Notes: generated by a model from the sequence alone, not told the origin. A DNA stretch of 12,765 nt from an uncultured Traorella sp. (GCA_945919165.1 CAMEIZ010000038.1:1-12765), one strand, 5' to 3'. Numbered from the stretch's first letter, positions 1 to 7,048 are shown. Numbers and translations are program-made.

Positions 1-26
1 TTTTGTACATTTTTAAATGATCATTT

Positions 27-377
27 TTGTACACTCTTATATTAGCATTTAAAAATTGGTTATTAGTTGTGCTGAAAAATCAATTTATCAATGAATACAA
101 AAAAAAGAAAAGAATAGTAGATTATCCAATCGAATCTTATTTTGATTCTTCTCAGTTAGAAAAAATGATTCATGATGAAAGAAAACGGTGGATGTATACG
201 AAGATTTATGAATTGGAAGAACCGAAAAGAAGTGTTTTATTACTGACAATACAGCTGAATTTAAGTGATGAAAAGATTGCGGAATATTTACATTTATCTG
301 TTGATTCTATTAGGACAATACGATATCGAACGAAAAAAAAGCTAAAGAAATTAGCAGAAAAGGAAGGTTATTTATGA
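27..377 (+). CDS. ECF-type RNA polymerase sigma factor, 3' part (5' end missing or frameshifted)
   Basis: The product resembles the second half of an extracytoplasmic-function sigma factor. Residues about 8-30 (FKNWLLVVLKNQFINEYKKKKR region) match the end of region 2, the -10 recognition helix with W-L-x(4)-N and a basic tail. Residues about 63-112 match region 4, with a helix-turn-helix around DEKIAEYLHLSVDSIRTIRYR that would bind the -35 element. The open frame begins only at a TTG at 27 with no ribosome binding site, after an in-frame stop at 18-20. The first in-frame Met lies well inside the protein, so the true start must be upstream. Frame 1 is open from base 1 to the stop at 43-45, so a one-base shift between 21 and 45 would rejoin it. 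The last codons overlap the next gene by ATGA, the usual arrangement for a sigma/anti-sigma pair. The family call is fairly safe. Whether the gene is functional is unknown because its N-terminus lies outside the window or is broken. Confidence 0.7.
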   Translation: MYTLILAFKNWLLVVLKNQFINEYKKKKRIVDYPIESYFDSSQLEKMIHDERKRWMYTKIYELEEPKRSVLLLTIQLNLSDEKIAEYLHLSVDSIRTIRYRTKKKLKKLAEKEGYL

Positions 378-1402
378 AGGAAGATCAATTTGAAGAAATG
401 CTGAAGCTTGAAGAAACCAGTCCATCCATCAATATCACTAAAAAGATTAATCAGAAGATATACAAAAAAACAATGTCTATTGTATTAGTGATTATTTTGC
501 TGATACTTGGAGGAATCTATGCCATTCATGCAGGAATACAATATGTTCAGTATAATCCATATAGAGAAGATATTTCAATTTTCAATGATGAGTATCAAAA
601 TAATTATGCCATTATGCAGCACTTTCTCATGAATACGTATATTTCAATGAATTATCCGAATATGTTTGTTGATGGATTCTGGGATATTGAATCAAAAGGA
701 TTTGGCTGTTATGAAACTGAAGGAGCCATTAAGAGCACGTTCTCAGAGCGATCATTTGGTGATAATTTAAATACAATTACATTGAAAAAATCAAAATATT
801 CAATTTCACCTATTCGCTACGGCAGTCAATATGTAAATGAGCAAATAGATGACTATATGGTATCTCACTATCAAAATGAAGCTAAAAATGATTATCTGGA
901 AGAATTAGTCTTAATGCCGGATTCCAGTATTTTTGAAGTATATGTTACTTATCGAAATCCGATTAAATTAGATGAGTGGAATGAAGATAACTTGATCAAA
1001 TATGAGTATACGTTTGCTTTGATAGATTTAGATCACAATAAATACTTCGGTATTCCGCTAAAAACCATGTTTCATTACGATAATGAAAGACTGAATGAAA
1101 AGTATCCGGAATATGAATTGACAAGTATGAGCAGTGATAAAATTTATACACATTACATGTCTTACTTACATGTGATGTTGGATCATTCAGAATTTCTGAA
1201 AATAATGTCATTTGATAATCTAACGGAACATGGGCGCTATGAGTATTACAGTGAAAAACTCAAAGAAGCTGAAAATCATGAGGTTGAAATTAAAGGCTAC
1301 AGTGCTTTTGTCAAGAAGAATCAGCTGATCGAAATCATCAATGATAACAATTCAAACTATGTTTATATACAAGATGTTTTATATTCATCTTTTGAACGGT
1401 AA
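374..1402 (+). CDS. Membrane sigma-factor regulator (anti-sigma factor-like protein)
   Basis: This 342-residue protein has a short charged cytoplasmic N-terminus (1-32), one transmembrane helix (about 33-55, SIVLVIILLILGGIYAIHAG) and a large Tyr/Asn-rich extracellular part. The plan resembles Firmicutes proteins with Sigma_reg_N and Sigma_reg_C domains, in which the N-terminal tail holds a sigma factor and the outer domain senses a signal. I base this on architecture and context rather than a diagnostic motif. The ATG at 374 overlaps the TGA of the upstream sigma gene (ATGA) and has an AGGAAGG site at 361-367 six bases upstream, which indicates translational coupling. It probably sequesters that sigma factor at the membrane until a surface signal arrives. 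No zinc-binding anti-sigma motif (HxxxCxxC) is visible. It could alternatively be an accessory lipid- or envelope-sensing protein, but the sigma neighbour makes anti-sigma the best reading. Confidence 0.6.
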   Translation: MKEDQFEEMLKLEETSPSINITKKINQKIYKKTMSIVLVIILLILGGIYAIHAGIQYVQYNPYREDISIFNDEYQNNYAIMQHFLMNTYISMNYPNMFVDGFWDIESKGFGCYETEGAIKSTFSERSFGDNLNTITLKKSKYSISPIRYGSQYVNEQIDDYMVSHYQNEAKNDYLEELVLMPDSSIFEVYVTYRNPIKLDEWNEDNLIKYEYTFALIDLDHNKYFGIPLKTMFHYDNERLNEKYPEYELTSMSSDKIYTHYMSYLHVMLDHSEFLKIMSFDNLTEHGRYEYYSEKLKEAENHEVEIKGYSAFVKKNQLIEIINDNNSNYVYIQDVLYSSFER

Positions 1403-1420
1403 ATAAAAATGCTATAATAT

Positions 1421-1427
1421 AAGAAGG
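1421..1427 (+). promoter_or_regulatory. Ribosome binding site fixing the start of the DUF1648-like gene
   Basis: AAGAAGG ends eight bases before ATG 1436. An in-frame GTG at 1427 and ATG at 1430 lie inside or too close to this site, so 1436 is the likely start. A TATAAT at 1413-1418 just upstream could be a -10 box, but its start point would fall in the ribosome site, so I do not call it a promoter. Confidence 0.5.
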
Positions 1428-1435
1428 TGATGAAA

Positions 1436-1728
1436 ATGAAAAACAAGATCATTCCGGTATTATTGATATGTTTATCGATTGCTCTTGCAATTGTATCTTA
1501 TGTCGTACTTCCCAATGAAGTTATCACACAAATCACTTTAAATGAATCACATTATAGAACAATGCCAAAACTATTGGCGATCATGATTCCATTTGTGTTA
1601 AGCAGTGGTTTTTCGATTGCTGCATCTGTTTTGCATGATGAAACCAAAAATAAAAAGTACTGCTTGTTTCTTTTATAGGAATTCTTGTATATATTGTAAT
1701 GTTAGTTGTTAATTTTACGATTCTGTAG
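1436..1728 (+). pseudogene. Small DUF1648-like membrane protein, frameshifted near 1671-1675
   Basis: The start is ATG 1436, chosen from the AAGAAGG site. The first frame encodes a TM helix (IIPVLLICLSIALAIVSYVV), then a short loop beginning L-P-N-E-V, then a second TM helix (LLAIMIPFVLSSGFSIAASV), ending at TAG 1676-1678. The TM, L-P-x(n)-H, TM pattern resembles DUF1648 proteins such as the N-terminal part of SdpI-like immunity/signalling proteins. That family call is tentative. Directly after the TTTT run at 1671-1674, the -1 frame continues with another strongly hydrophobic stretch (IGILVYIVMLVVNFTIL) to TAG 1726-1728. Restoring one T gives a continuous protein of about 97 residues with three TM helices. 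The break is probably a single-base deletion or a sequencing indel. A truncated but functional two-TM product cannot be excluded. The gene lies 33 bases after the sigma regulator on the same strand and may be co-transcribed with it. Confidence 0.5.
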
Positions 1729-1751
1729 ATTAATATGAAAATTTTAAAATA

Positions 1752-1787
1752 AAAAATCACAATAAGGATTGCCTTATTGTGATTTTT
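1752..1787. terminator. Bidirectional intrinsic terminator
   Basis: A perfect 16-bp inverted repeat (1752-1767 with 1772-1787) around an ATTG loop, with TTTTT on the right arm and the complementary A-run on the left, can end transcription on both strands. It lies between the rightward membrane gene and the leftward phosphatase. The last codons of the phosphatase gene are inside the stem. Confidence 0.9.
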
Positions 1788-2385
1788 GTTGCAGCACTCT
1801 TAGTCCTTGATCACGATATTTAGTCTGATTGACTGACTGAATACGCCATTCATTATCATATGTGATAATGGAAACGGAACAGTTATCAATTCCTTTTGAT
1901 TTAAAAATTTTTTTCGCAGCTTCAGGATCAATTTTTTCAATGACAGATATAATGCATCCTCCATGGGCAACAACAAGTACTTTTCCACTATGATGCTTCT
2001 CTTTGATTTGATTAAAAGAATCCAGCATTCGATTCGCAACAATCTCTTTTGATTCACCATTTTCAAAACCATCACTGACCATTTGTACGATATCAGTTAA
2101 AATGGCTTCACTTTCCCCTTCAAGGTTACCAAAATTTATTTCCTTCAAGCCTTTCATTGATTGAAAAGGAATTTTTCTATTTCCCTTGATCAACAAAGCG
2201 GTATCTATTGCTCTTTCGCTGGTAGAAGAGTAAATACCCTGAAAATCAATATCCTTTAAGGCAATGCCTAAGGCCTGTGCCTGAAGAATTCCCTGGGTTG
2301 TTAAAGGTGAATCACACCATCCCTGAATTTTCTTTTTAACATTAAATAATGTTTGTCCATGTCTTACTAAATAAATTTCAAGCAT
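1774..2385 (-). CDS. Histidine phosphatase family protein (phosphoglycerate mutase-like)
   Basis: This 203-residue protein has the histidine phosphatase (branch 1) fold signature. LVRHGQT at residues 6-12 supplies the phospho-accepting His9 and Arg8, R58 sits in an S-x(4)-R-A context, E82 is the likely proton donor, and H141 in VVAHGG is the second catalytic His. It probably hydrolyses a phosphate monoester in the cytoplasm. Such short Firmicutes members are often annotated as phosphoglycerate mutase or GpmB, but most are broad phosphatases and the substrate cannot be read from sequence. I chose ATG 2385 over the upstream ATG 2406 because a GAGGA site lies just before it on the minus strand, the product then begins directly with the first beta strand, and a likely -10 box (2405-2410) overlaps the upstream ATG. 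It is convergent with the left module and divergent from the second sigma gene, so it is a single-gene unit. Confidence 0.9.
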   Translation of the reverse strand: MLEIYLVRHGQTLFNVKKKIQGWCDSPLTTQGILQAQALGIALKDIDFQGIYSSTSERAIDTALLIKGNRKIPFQSMKGLKEINFGNLEGESEAILTDIVQMVSDGFENGESKEIVANRMLDSFNQIKEKHHSGKVLVVAHGGCIISVIEKIDPEAAKKIFKSKGIDNCSVSIITYDNEWRIQSVNQTKYRDQGLRVLQQKSQ

Positions 2386-2404
2386 AATTTCCTCACTTTT
2401 TCTC

Positions 2405-2410
2405 ATTATA
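2405..2410 (-). promoter_or_regulatory. Possible -10 box (TATAAT) for the phosphatase gene
   Basis: TATAAT on the minus strand lies about 20 bases upstream of ATG 2385, giving a very short leader. No good -35 match is seen at 17 bases. This is based on the -10 match and position only. Confidence 0.35.
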
Positions 2411-2528
2411 TCAAATTTTAATCAGATTTTGCAGAATTTAAAGAATCTATGTAAAAAAAGTGATAAAATGAAATTCAATGCAATAAAATACTAGATTCAT
2501 GTAATAGTATGATGAAAGGATAAAGGAT

Positions 2529-3095
2529 ATGGACGTTATCAATCAAAGTGTTACGACAAATATTGATGATCTTGTTTTAGATCAATATTTAAACCTGCTG
2601 AAAGAACAGGATCAATCTGCACTAACCGAAATCTATCAAATGACAAGTTGTCTTATTTATGGCTTTATTCTTTCCATGCTGAAGAACAGACATGATGCTG
2701 AAGATGTGCTCCATGATTTTTATGTGACACTTTTTCATTCTGTTCAGAATTATCACTCATTTGGCCGGCCGCTGGCATGGATGATGACAATTGCCAGAAA
2801 TCTATGCTTATTAAAAATGCGTGAAAAAACCAGAACTATAGCAATTCCCTATGATGATTATGAAATATCAAAAGAATGGGAAAATAATCTTTCAATTGAA
2901 GATAAACTGACAATCAGAGATTTTATGAAGCAGTTGAATGAAGAAGAACAGCAAATTGTGTGGCTCCATGCAGTGAGCGGATTTAAACATCGTGAAATTG
3001 CTCAAATGATGGATCTTACACTAGGAAATGTTCTTTCAAAATATCATCGTGCAATACAAAAACTGAAGAAAAGCTTTGCGAAAGGAGAGAAGTAA
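2529..3095 (+). CDS. ECF-family RNA polymerase sigma factor
   Basis: This complete 188-residue sigma factor has region 2 at about 32-102, containing DAEDVLHDFYVTLF (region 2.2, core RNA polymerase contact) and P-L-A-W-M-M-T-I-A-R-N (region 2.3-2.4, -10 binding). Region 4 is at about 130-182, with the HTH FKHREIAQMMDLTLGNVLSK at 152-171 for -35 binding. Regions 1.1 and 3 are absent, as in ECF factors. The ATG at 2529 has GAAAGGA at 2514-2520 eight bases before it. The stop is one base before the start of the RsgI-like anti-sigma gene, so the two are coupled and the membrane protein is its probable antagonist. It directs RNA polymerase to an unknown regulon. Such pairs usually autoregulate, but I could not identify a convincing ECF promoter in the 122-base upstream gap. 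Confidence 0.93.
   Translation: MDVINQSVTTNIDDLVLDQYLNLLKEQDQSALTEIYQMTSCLIYGFILSMLKNRHDAEDVLHDFYVTLFHSVQNYHSFGRPLAWMMTIARNLCLLKMREKTRTIAIPYDDYEISKEWENNLSIEDKLTIRDFMKQLNEEEQQIVWLHAVSGFKHREIAQMMDLTLGNVLSKYHRAIQKLKKSFAKGEK
3081..3088 (+). promoter_or_regulatory. Ribosome binding site fixing the anti-sigma start at 3097
   Basis: AAAGGAGA lies inside the end of the sigma gene and eight bases before ATG 3097. The frame is open back to a TTG at 3076, but that codon lies upstream of this site and has none of its own. Confidence 0.75.
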
Positions 3096-3096
3096 A

Positions 3097-4530
3097 ATGA
3101 AAAAACATGAAGTGGAAAAAAGAATTCAACAGGCATTTTCAAATGTTCAAGTTCCAGATGTTCTGGAATCAGTACTCTCTGATTGTGAAAAAGAGAAAGG
3201 ATATATCATGATGAAAGAAGAAAAAAAGAACCCTTGGATAAAAGGCTTTGTATATGCTGCTATAATCATGCTGGCATTTACAGGAGTATTAGGATTTAAT
3301 TTTTATCAGAGCTATTACAAAGCGGTAACGACTATTGCCTTTGATGTTAATCCAAGTATTGAAATTAAAACAAACGACCAAGATCGTGTTTTAGAAGTAA
3401 AGGCATTGAATGAAGATGGAGAAATTGTGATTGGAGATATGAATTTAAAGGGCTGTGATATGAATGTTGCAGTGAATGCTTTAATTGGTTCCATGATTCA
3501 AAACGGATACTTAAGTGATTTAGCTAATTCCATTTTAATTAGTGTTGAAAATCATGATCCTGAAAAAACAGCTCAGCTTCAGAAAAAATTAAGTGATGAA
3601 ATATATGCATTGATCAATTCAAACCATTTTGACGGTGCTGTGTTAAGCCTGAGCATAGAAAACGATGATGAATTAAGAAAACTTGCAGAAACATATGGTA
3701 TTACAGTAGGGAAAGCTCAATTTATTCAGAATTTGATTGTGGCAAATCCTCTTTACTCATTTGATAGTCTTGCCAAATTAACGATTCATGAACTTAATTT
3801 ACTTGCTCATTCTTCGACTCTTGAACATGTATCCTCAAATGGTAATGCTAGTGATAAAAACTATATTGGTAAAGAAAGGGCAAAAGAAATTGCACTTCAA
3901 TATGTGAAAGTCAACGAAAATGAAATCAGTCATTTAGAAATTGAAATAGATTACGAAATGGGTTTAATGATCTATGAAGTAGAATTTCAAGTTAAAGGTC
4001 TTGAATATGATATTGATATCAATGCGAAAACAGGTGAAGTGGTGCATACTCACTCTGAACTAGAAGATGATGAACACGATGTGATTTTAGGTAATTCTTC
4101 TTATATCGGTGAATCAAAAGCCAAAGAAATTGCATTAAATCATGCGTTAGTGAGTGAAAATCAAATAGATAAGTATTGGATTGAACTAAAAGCTCATCAT
4201 GGTCAAGCTGTATATGAAATTGAATTTATGGTAGGCAACACGGAATATGAATATAAAATTCAGGCTGAAAACGGTACAATTCTTCAGGCTGAAAAAGAAG
4301 ATGAAAACGTTGGACAAGATGCTTCATATATTGGTGAAAGCAAAGCTAAAAATATTGCCTTATCATATATGAAAGTTTCTGCTTCGGATGTAAAAAATCT
4401 TAAAATTCATCTGGATCAAGAGCATGATACAATCATATATGAAGTTGAATTTTATGTTGGCAGTAAAGAATATGAAGTCAAAATAAATGCCAAAACAGGA
4501 GCCGTTATTCATTCAGAAAAAGAACATTAA
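3097..4530 (+). CDS. RsgI-like anti-sigma factor with SEAL-type domain and three PepSY repeats
   Basis: This 477-residue type II membrane protein has a cytoplasmic tail (1-47) that should bind the sigma factor, a TM helix (about 48-68), and then a domain (about 75-185) matching the RsgI middle domain. The latter has AFDVNPSIEI at 81-90, VLEVKALNEDG, and a VAVNALIGSM helix. In characterised RsgI proteins this domain cleaves itself between Asn and Pro and stays associated until proteolysis releases the sigma factor; here that pair is N85-P86. A linker (about 190-255) leads to three tandem PepSY-type repeats at about 256-321, 336-400 and 411-475. Each starts with Y-I-G-x(3)-A-K-x-I-A and ends with a K-T-G-x-V-like strand. 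They face outside and may sense a ligand or restrain a protease. The start is ATG 3097. Better known RsgI proteins partner SigI and carry carbohydrate-binding modules, whereas this one partners an ECF factor and carries PepSY repeats. Confidence 0.88.
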   Translation: MKKHEVEKRIQQAFSNVQVPDVLESVLSDCEKEKGYIMMKEEKKNPWIKGFVYAAIIMLAFTGVLGFNFYQSYYKAVTTIAFDVNPSIEIKTNDQDRVLEVKALNEDGEIVIGDMNLKGCDMNVAVNALIGSMIQNGYLSDLANSILISVENHDPEKTAQLQKKLSDEIYALINSNHFDGAVLSLSIENDDELRKLAETYGITVGKAQFIQNLIVANPLYSFDSLAKLTIHELNLLAHSSTLEHVSSNGNASDKNYIGKERAKEIALQYVKVNENEISHLEIEIDYEMGLMIYEVEFQVKGLEYDIDINAKTGEVVHTHSELEDDEHDVILGNSSYIGESKAKEIALNHALVSENQIDKYWIELKAHHGQAVYEIEFMVGNTEYEYKIQAENGTILQAEKEDENVGQDASYIGESKAKNIALSYMKVSASDVKNLKIHLDQEHDTIIYEVEFYVGSKEYEVKINAKTGAVIHSEKEH

Positions 4531-4558
4531 AAGCATCAGCTCACAAGGCTGATGCTTT
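4530..4558. terminator. Intrinsic terminator between convergent genes
   Basis: An 11-bp perfect stem (4530-4540 with 4548-4558) has a 7-base loop. The U-tract is weak rightward (TTTGATTT) and better leftward (TTTTAA then a T-rich stretch). It separates the anti-sigma gene from the leftward licR-like gene. Confidence 0.8.
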
Positions 4559-4561
4559 GAT

Positions 4562-6472
4562 TTATAATAAATTGATAAAGGTTGTAATAAATTCTTCGTA
4601 GTTTTGACTTTTGAGGATTTTTTTGACATTTTCCGGTTCACTCAAAATCATTGTAATCGGATCATAGATTTCATTAAAGATATAGCGTTCATTTCGATTA
4701 AAACACATCATTAAAACTAAATTAACGGGATGATCTTTCCATAAAATTGGCTCATCACTGATTAAAATGTTCATACCGGTCTTATGGGCATACATTTTCA
4801 TGGCATGTGGAATCGCAAAGTTTCCAAAAGCAGTAGTGGAAATCTGTTCACGCTCGAGAATTTCTTCTTCAAAAGAAGGATCAACATACCCAAGATAAGT
4901 CATTTTCTGTACCATATAATGAATACATTCTTTTTCGTTTTGAATACCATTGCGGTGTTCAAAGAATTCCGGAACGATCAATTCGCGAAGATATTTTTCA
5001 AATTCATTTCGTTTTTTGGTTTTTCTGAGTTCTTCAATTTTTTCTGACAGCATACGGCGATTTGTGTCATTGATCAAGATACTGACCTGTATGACAGGTG
5101 TGGAACTGATTCTTAGTAAAGGAATCGTCGTGATAATCAAGTCATTGTTTTCAACCTTGTCCAAATCACTCTCATCAGTAATGATGTTGGTGATTAATAA
5201 ATCATTAGAAAAATACTGGTTAATGCTGTCGGTGATTCTTAGATTCAAATCATAATAATTTGGACAATAGAGGACAGCTGTAATTTTAGCTGTCAGATTT
5301 TTCTGAGCTTCCAGAGTACTTCCTAAATGAAAGGCAATGTAGGCAATTTCATCATCATTGATTGAAATGCCTGTTTTTTCTTTGATCGTTTGGGCGAGAT
5401 TGACACTCATATCATAAATCAATGGACAGCTTGTTTTAATTCCTTCTGTTAATGGGTTTTTACTGAAATAATTATTTCTGGAACGGACCAGAAGATTACG
5501 GATATGCAAAGCAAAACGTATTAAAAATTCTTGTTCACTTAAGTCAATATAATAAAAGGAATTAATATCCTGAATCAGTGTATTGACCAGATTTAAACAG
5601 TCAGCACCAATAAATTCTGTAAGATTATCGGCATTAATGCTTTTATAGTTAATGGTAGTTGCTCGTGATATGATCAATAAAGTCATTTCATAAATTTCAG
5701 CTTTACTGTATTGTATTTGAAATTTTTCTTCCAAGCGAAAAGCAACTTCACGAGCTAATTCGAATTCATGAAGCTTAACTCCCGGAAGTTGATCGATGTC
5801 CTGATTATTGAAATTGCCGTTTCGAATACGATCAATTGAAATGGTGACATGTAAAACTAAATTGATTAACGAATAGTCATTGATAAAATAATGATATTTA
5901 TCAAAAATTTCCAGAATCGTATTTTTGATAAATTCAATATCAATGTCAACAAATGTTTTCTGAAGCGATTCAAGATTGATAAAATTAATATTTGATTCAT
6001 CATAGAGAATGGTACTCAGCATTTTACGTTTGTTTTTTTCAAGGCCATCAACAGAAATCATGTCAGATTTATTGACTAATTCTAGATCATATTTATGAAG
6101 TCTTCTTTTTACTTTATTTAATTCATTTTTAAGTGTCGATAATGAAATATACATTTCATCACATAAATCGTAAACATTGACACTTTCGTAGCGATTATGG
6201 TTAAGCAGTTTTGATATAATATATATACAACGCTCTTCTGAGGTTTGGGGAATCAGATCTTGCTGATTTTCTAAAAGGGCACTGGCTTTTAAGCGGTCAA
6301 TGTGATAACCCTCATTGGAAGAAATGATCACCGAAGGACATTCTTCATTGATATCATGAACATAGTTTTTTATGCTTCTGATGGATACTTCCATTTTATC
6401 TGCTAAAACGGCAGCTGTCATTGGAGAAGAATCCATAAGAAAACGAATTAGTTTTTTTGATTGAGGTTTCAT
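4562..6472 (-). CDS. licR: LicR-type PRD-containing PTS transcriptional regulator (BglG/MtlR family)
   Basis: This 636-residue multidomain regulator has, in order, an N-terminal winged HTH (about 5-60), a second HTH/Mga-like segment (about 75-145), PRD1 (about 175-280), PRD2 (about 290-390), an EIIB-like domain (about 396-485) and a fructose/mannitol-type EIIA domain (about 495-634). Visible phosphorylation residues are H208 (PRD1), H323 and H382 (PRD2), C403 (VLYCPNYYD, EIIB-like) and H556 (FAIPHA, EIIA-like). Their spacing matches that recalled for B. subtilis LicR. The second PRD1 His is replaced by I267 (codon 5672-5674). In the family, HPr phosphorylation of PRDs activates, and phosphorylation of the EII-like domains by the sugar-specific permease restrains. 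The start ATG 6472 has a GGGAGG site five bases upstream. Its divergent position next to the PTS operon makes that operon its likely target. It has DNA-binding HTHs and no RNA-binding CAT domain, so it is an activator rather than an antiterminator. Confidence 0.9.
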   Translation of the reverse strand: MKPQSKKLIRFLMDSSPMTAAVLADKMEVSIRSIKNYVHDINEECPSVIISSNEGYHIDRLKASALLENQQDLIPQTSEERCIYIISKLLNHNRYESVNVYDLCDEMYISLSTLKNELNKVKRRLHKYDLELVNKSDMISVDGLEKNKRKMLSTILYDESNINFINLESLQKTFVDIDIEFIKNTILEIFDKYHYFINDYSLINLVLHVTISIDRIRNGNFNNQDIDQLPGVKLHEFELAREVAFRLEEKFQIQYSKAEIYEMTLLIISRATTINYKSINADNLTEFIGADCLNLVNTLIQDINSFYYIDLSEQEFLIRFALHIRNLLVRSRNNYFSKNPLTEGIKTSCPLIYDMSVNLAQTIKEKTGISINDDEIAYIAFHLGSTLEAQKNLTAKITAVLYCPNYYDLNLRITDSINQYFSNDLLITNIITDESDLDKVENNDLIITTIPLLRISSTPVIQVSILINDTNRRMLSEKIEELRKTKKRNEFEKYLRELIVPEFFEHRNGIQNEKECIHYMVQKMTYLGYVDPSFEEEILEREQISTTAFGNFAIPHAMKMYAHKTGMNILISDEPILWKDHPVNLVLMMCFNRNERYIFNEIYDPITMILSEPENVKKILKSQNYEEFITTFINLL

Positions 6473-6561
6473 GATGCCTCCCGTTCTTATAATCGCTTTA
6501 TTCTTAGTAAATCATATCATATTTATCTTAACAATTGTAGCAATGGATATCCAATATTTTT

Positions 6562-6606
6562 TTGCATCCCCCAGGGGCAACAAATTATCTGCACGGGCGG
6601 TGTGCA
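6562..6606 (+). promoter_or_regulatory. Candidate operator region with dyad symmetries upstream of the PTS operon
   Basis: The divergent gap holds an imperfect dyad TTGC-N11-GCAA (6562-6580, with C/G-rich centre) and TGCAC-N7-GTGCA (6590-6606). An outer pair TTTTGCA/TGCAAAA (6560-6566, 6603-6609) encloses both. The stretch is clearly more GC-rich than its surroundings. The position, about 45-90 bases upstream of the likely transcription start, suits binding by an activator such as the adjacent LicR-like protein. The assignment rests on symmetry and position only. Confidence 0.4.
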
Positions 6607-6638
6607 AAAGTTGAGTGGAAAAGAAAAAACAAATTTAA

Positions 6639-6644
6639 GATAAT
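6639..6644 (+). promoter_or_regulatory. Possible -10 box (GATAAT) of the PTS operon
   Basis: GATAAT lies 53 bases before the EIIB start. The nearest -35-like hexamer, TTGAGT at 6611-6616, is 22 bases away, too far for an unaided promoter but compatible with activator dependence. This is a weak call. A small imperfect hairpin (6648-6653 with 6658-6664) and an 8-bp palindrome GAGCGCTC (6662-6669) follow in the presumed leader. Confidence 0.3.
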
Positions 6645-6696
6645 AGACTCGTCAAAAGACGGAGCGCTCAAAAAAATAGAAAGGAAAAAAGATTTC

Positions 6697-7008
6697 ATGA
6701 AAAAGTTAGGAGTATTACTGGTTTGCGGTTCTGGTGCTAGTTCAGGATTTATGGCAGCCAACATGAGAAAAGCAGCTTCTGCAGCAGGACTTGATGCTGA
6801 CATTAAAGCAAGAAGCGAATCAGAAATTGAAAACTACATTGATGAAACTGATGTCATCATGGTAGGACCACACTTGGAATATGCCATTGAAGAATTAACT
6901 GAATACTATGGCGACCAGGCTAAGATCATTTTAATGAGAAGTGACTATTATGCTACCTTAAATGGTGAAAAAGCAATTGCTCACTTAAAAGAAGAAATGG
7001 GCTTATAG
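6697..7008 (+). CDS. PTS lactose/cellobiose-family EIIB component
   Basis: This 103-residue cytoplasmic phosphocarrier takes phosphate from EIIA and passes it to the sugar bound by EIIC. The active-site Cys10 lies in the P-loop-like LVCGSGASSGFMA (8-20) after the first beta strand (KKLGVLLV), the classic lac/cel EIIB layout. The downstream segment DVIMVGPHLEYAIEEL is also typical. The start is ATG 6697. The frame is open further upstream, to a TTG at 6562, but that part crosses the dyads and promoter and does not resemble EIIB, and MKK followed by a hydrophobic strand is the family's usual beginning. The ribosome site AAGGA (6681-6685) is 11 bases away, slightly long. It is the first gene of the B-C-A transporter set, equivalent to CelA/LicB/ChbB. 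Confidence 0.93.
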   Translation: MKKLGVLLVCGSGASSGFMAANMRKAASAAGLDADIKARSESEIENYIDETDVIMVGPHLEYAIEELTEYYGDQAKIILMRSDYYATLNGEKAIAHLKEEMGL

Positions 7009-7014
7009 AATTAT

Positions 7015-7035
7015 TTCAGTAAAAATTCAGTAAAA
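7015..7035 (+). repeat. Short tandem repeat TTCAGTAAAA (two copies)
   Basis: TTCAGTAAAA at 7015-7024 recurs at 7026-7035 with an 11-base period, between the EIIB stop and the EIIC ribosome site. It looks like a small local duplication, with no evident function. Confidence 0.6.
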
Positions 7036-7048
7036 GAGGAGAAAAAAT

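Noticed and set aside
4784..5255. Rightward open frames inside the licR-like gene
   Set aside because: They are antisense shadows of a clearly coding leftward gene, with no ribosome sites and low-complexity Phe-rich products.
6588..6609. Possible sigma-54 (-24/-12) promoter with GCAC and TGC elements
   Set aside because: The spacing between the GG/GC elements is off by two bases and the GG of the -24 element is missing. The regulator is not a LevR-type sigma-54 activator.
6662..6669. GAGCGCTC palindrome as a CcpA cre site
   Set aside because: Only the AGCGCT core matches; the outer positions of the consensus do not.
6562..6696. N-terminal extension of the EIIB gene to a TTG at 6562
   Set aside because: It has no ribosome site, crosses the dyads and the likely promoter, and does not resemble EIIB. 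ATG 6697 gives the normal family start.
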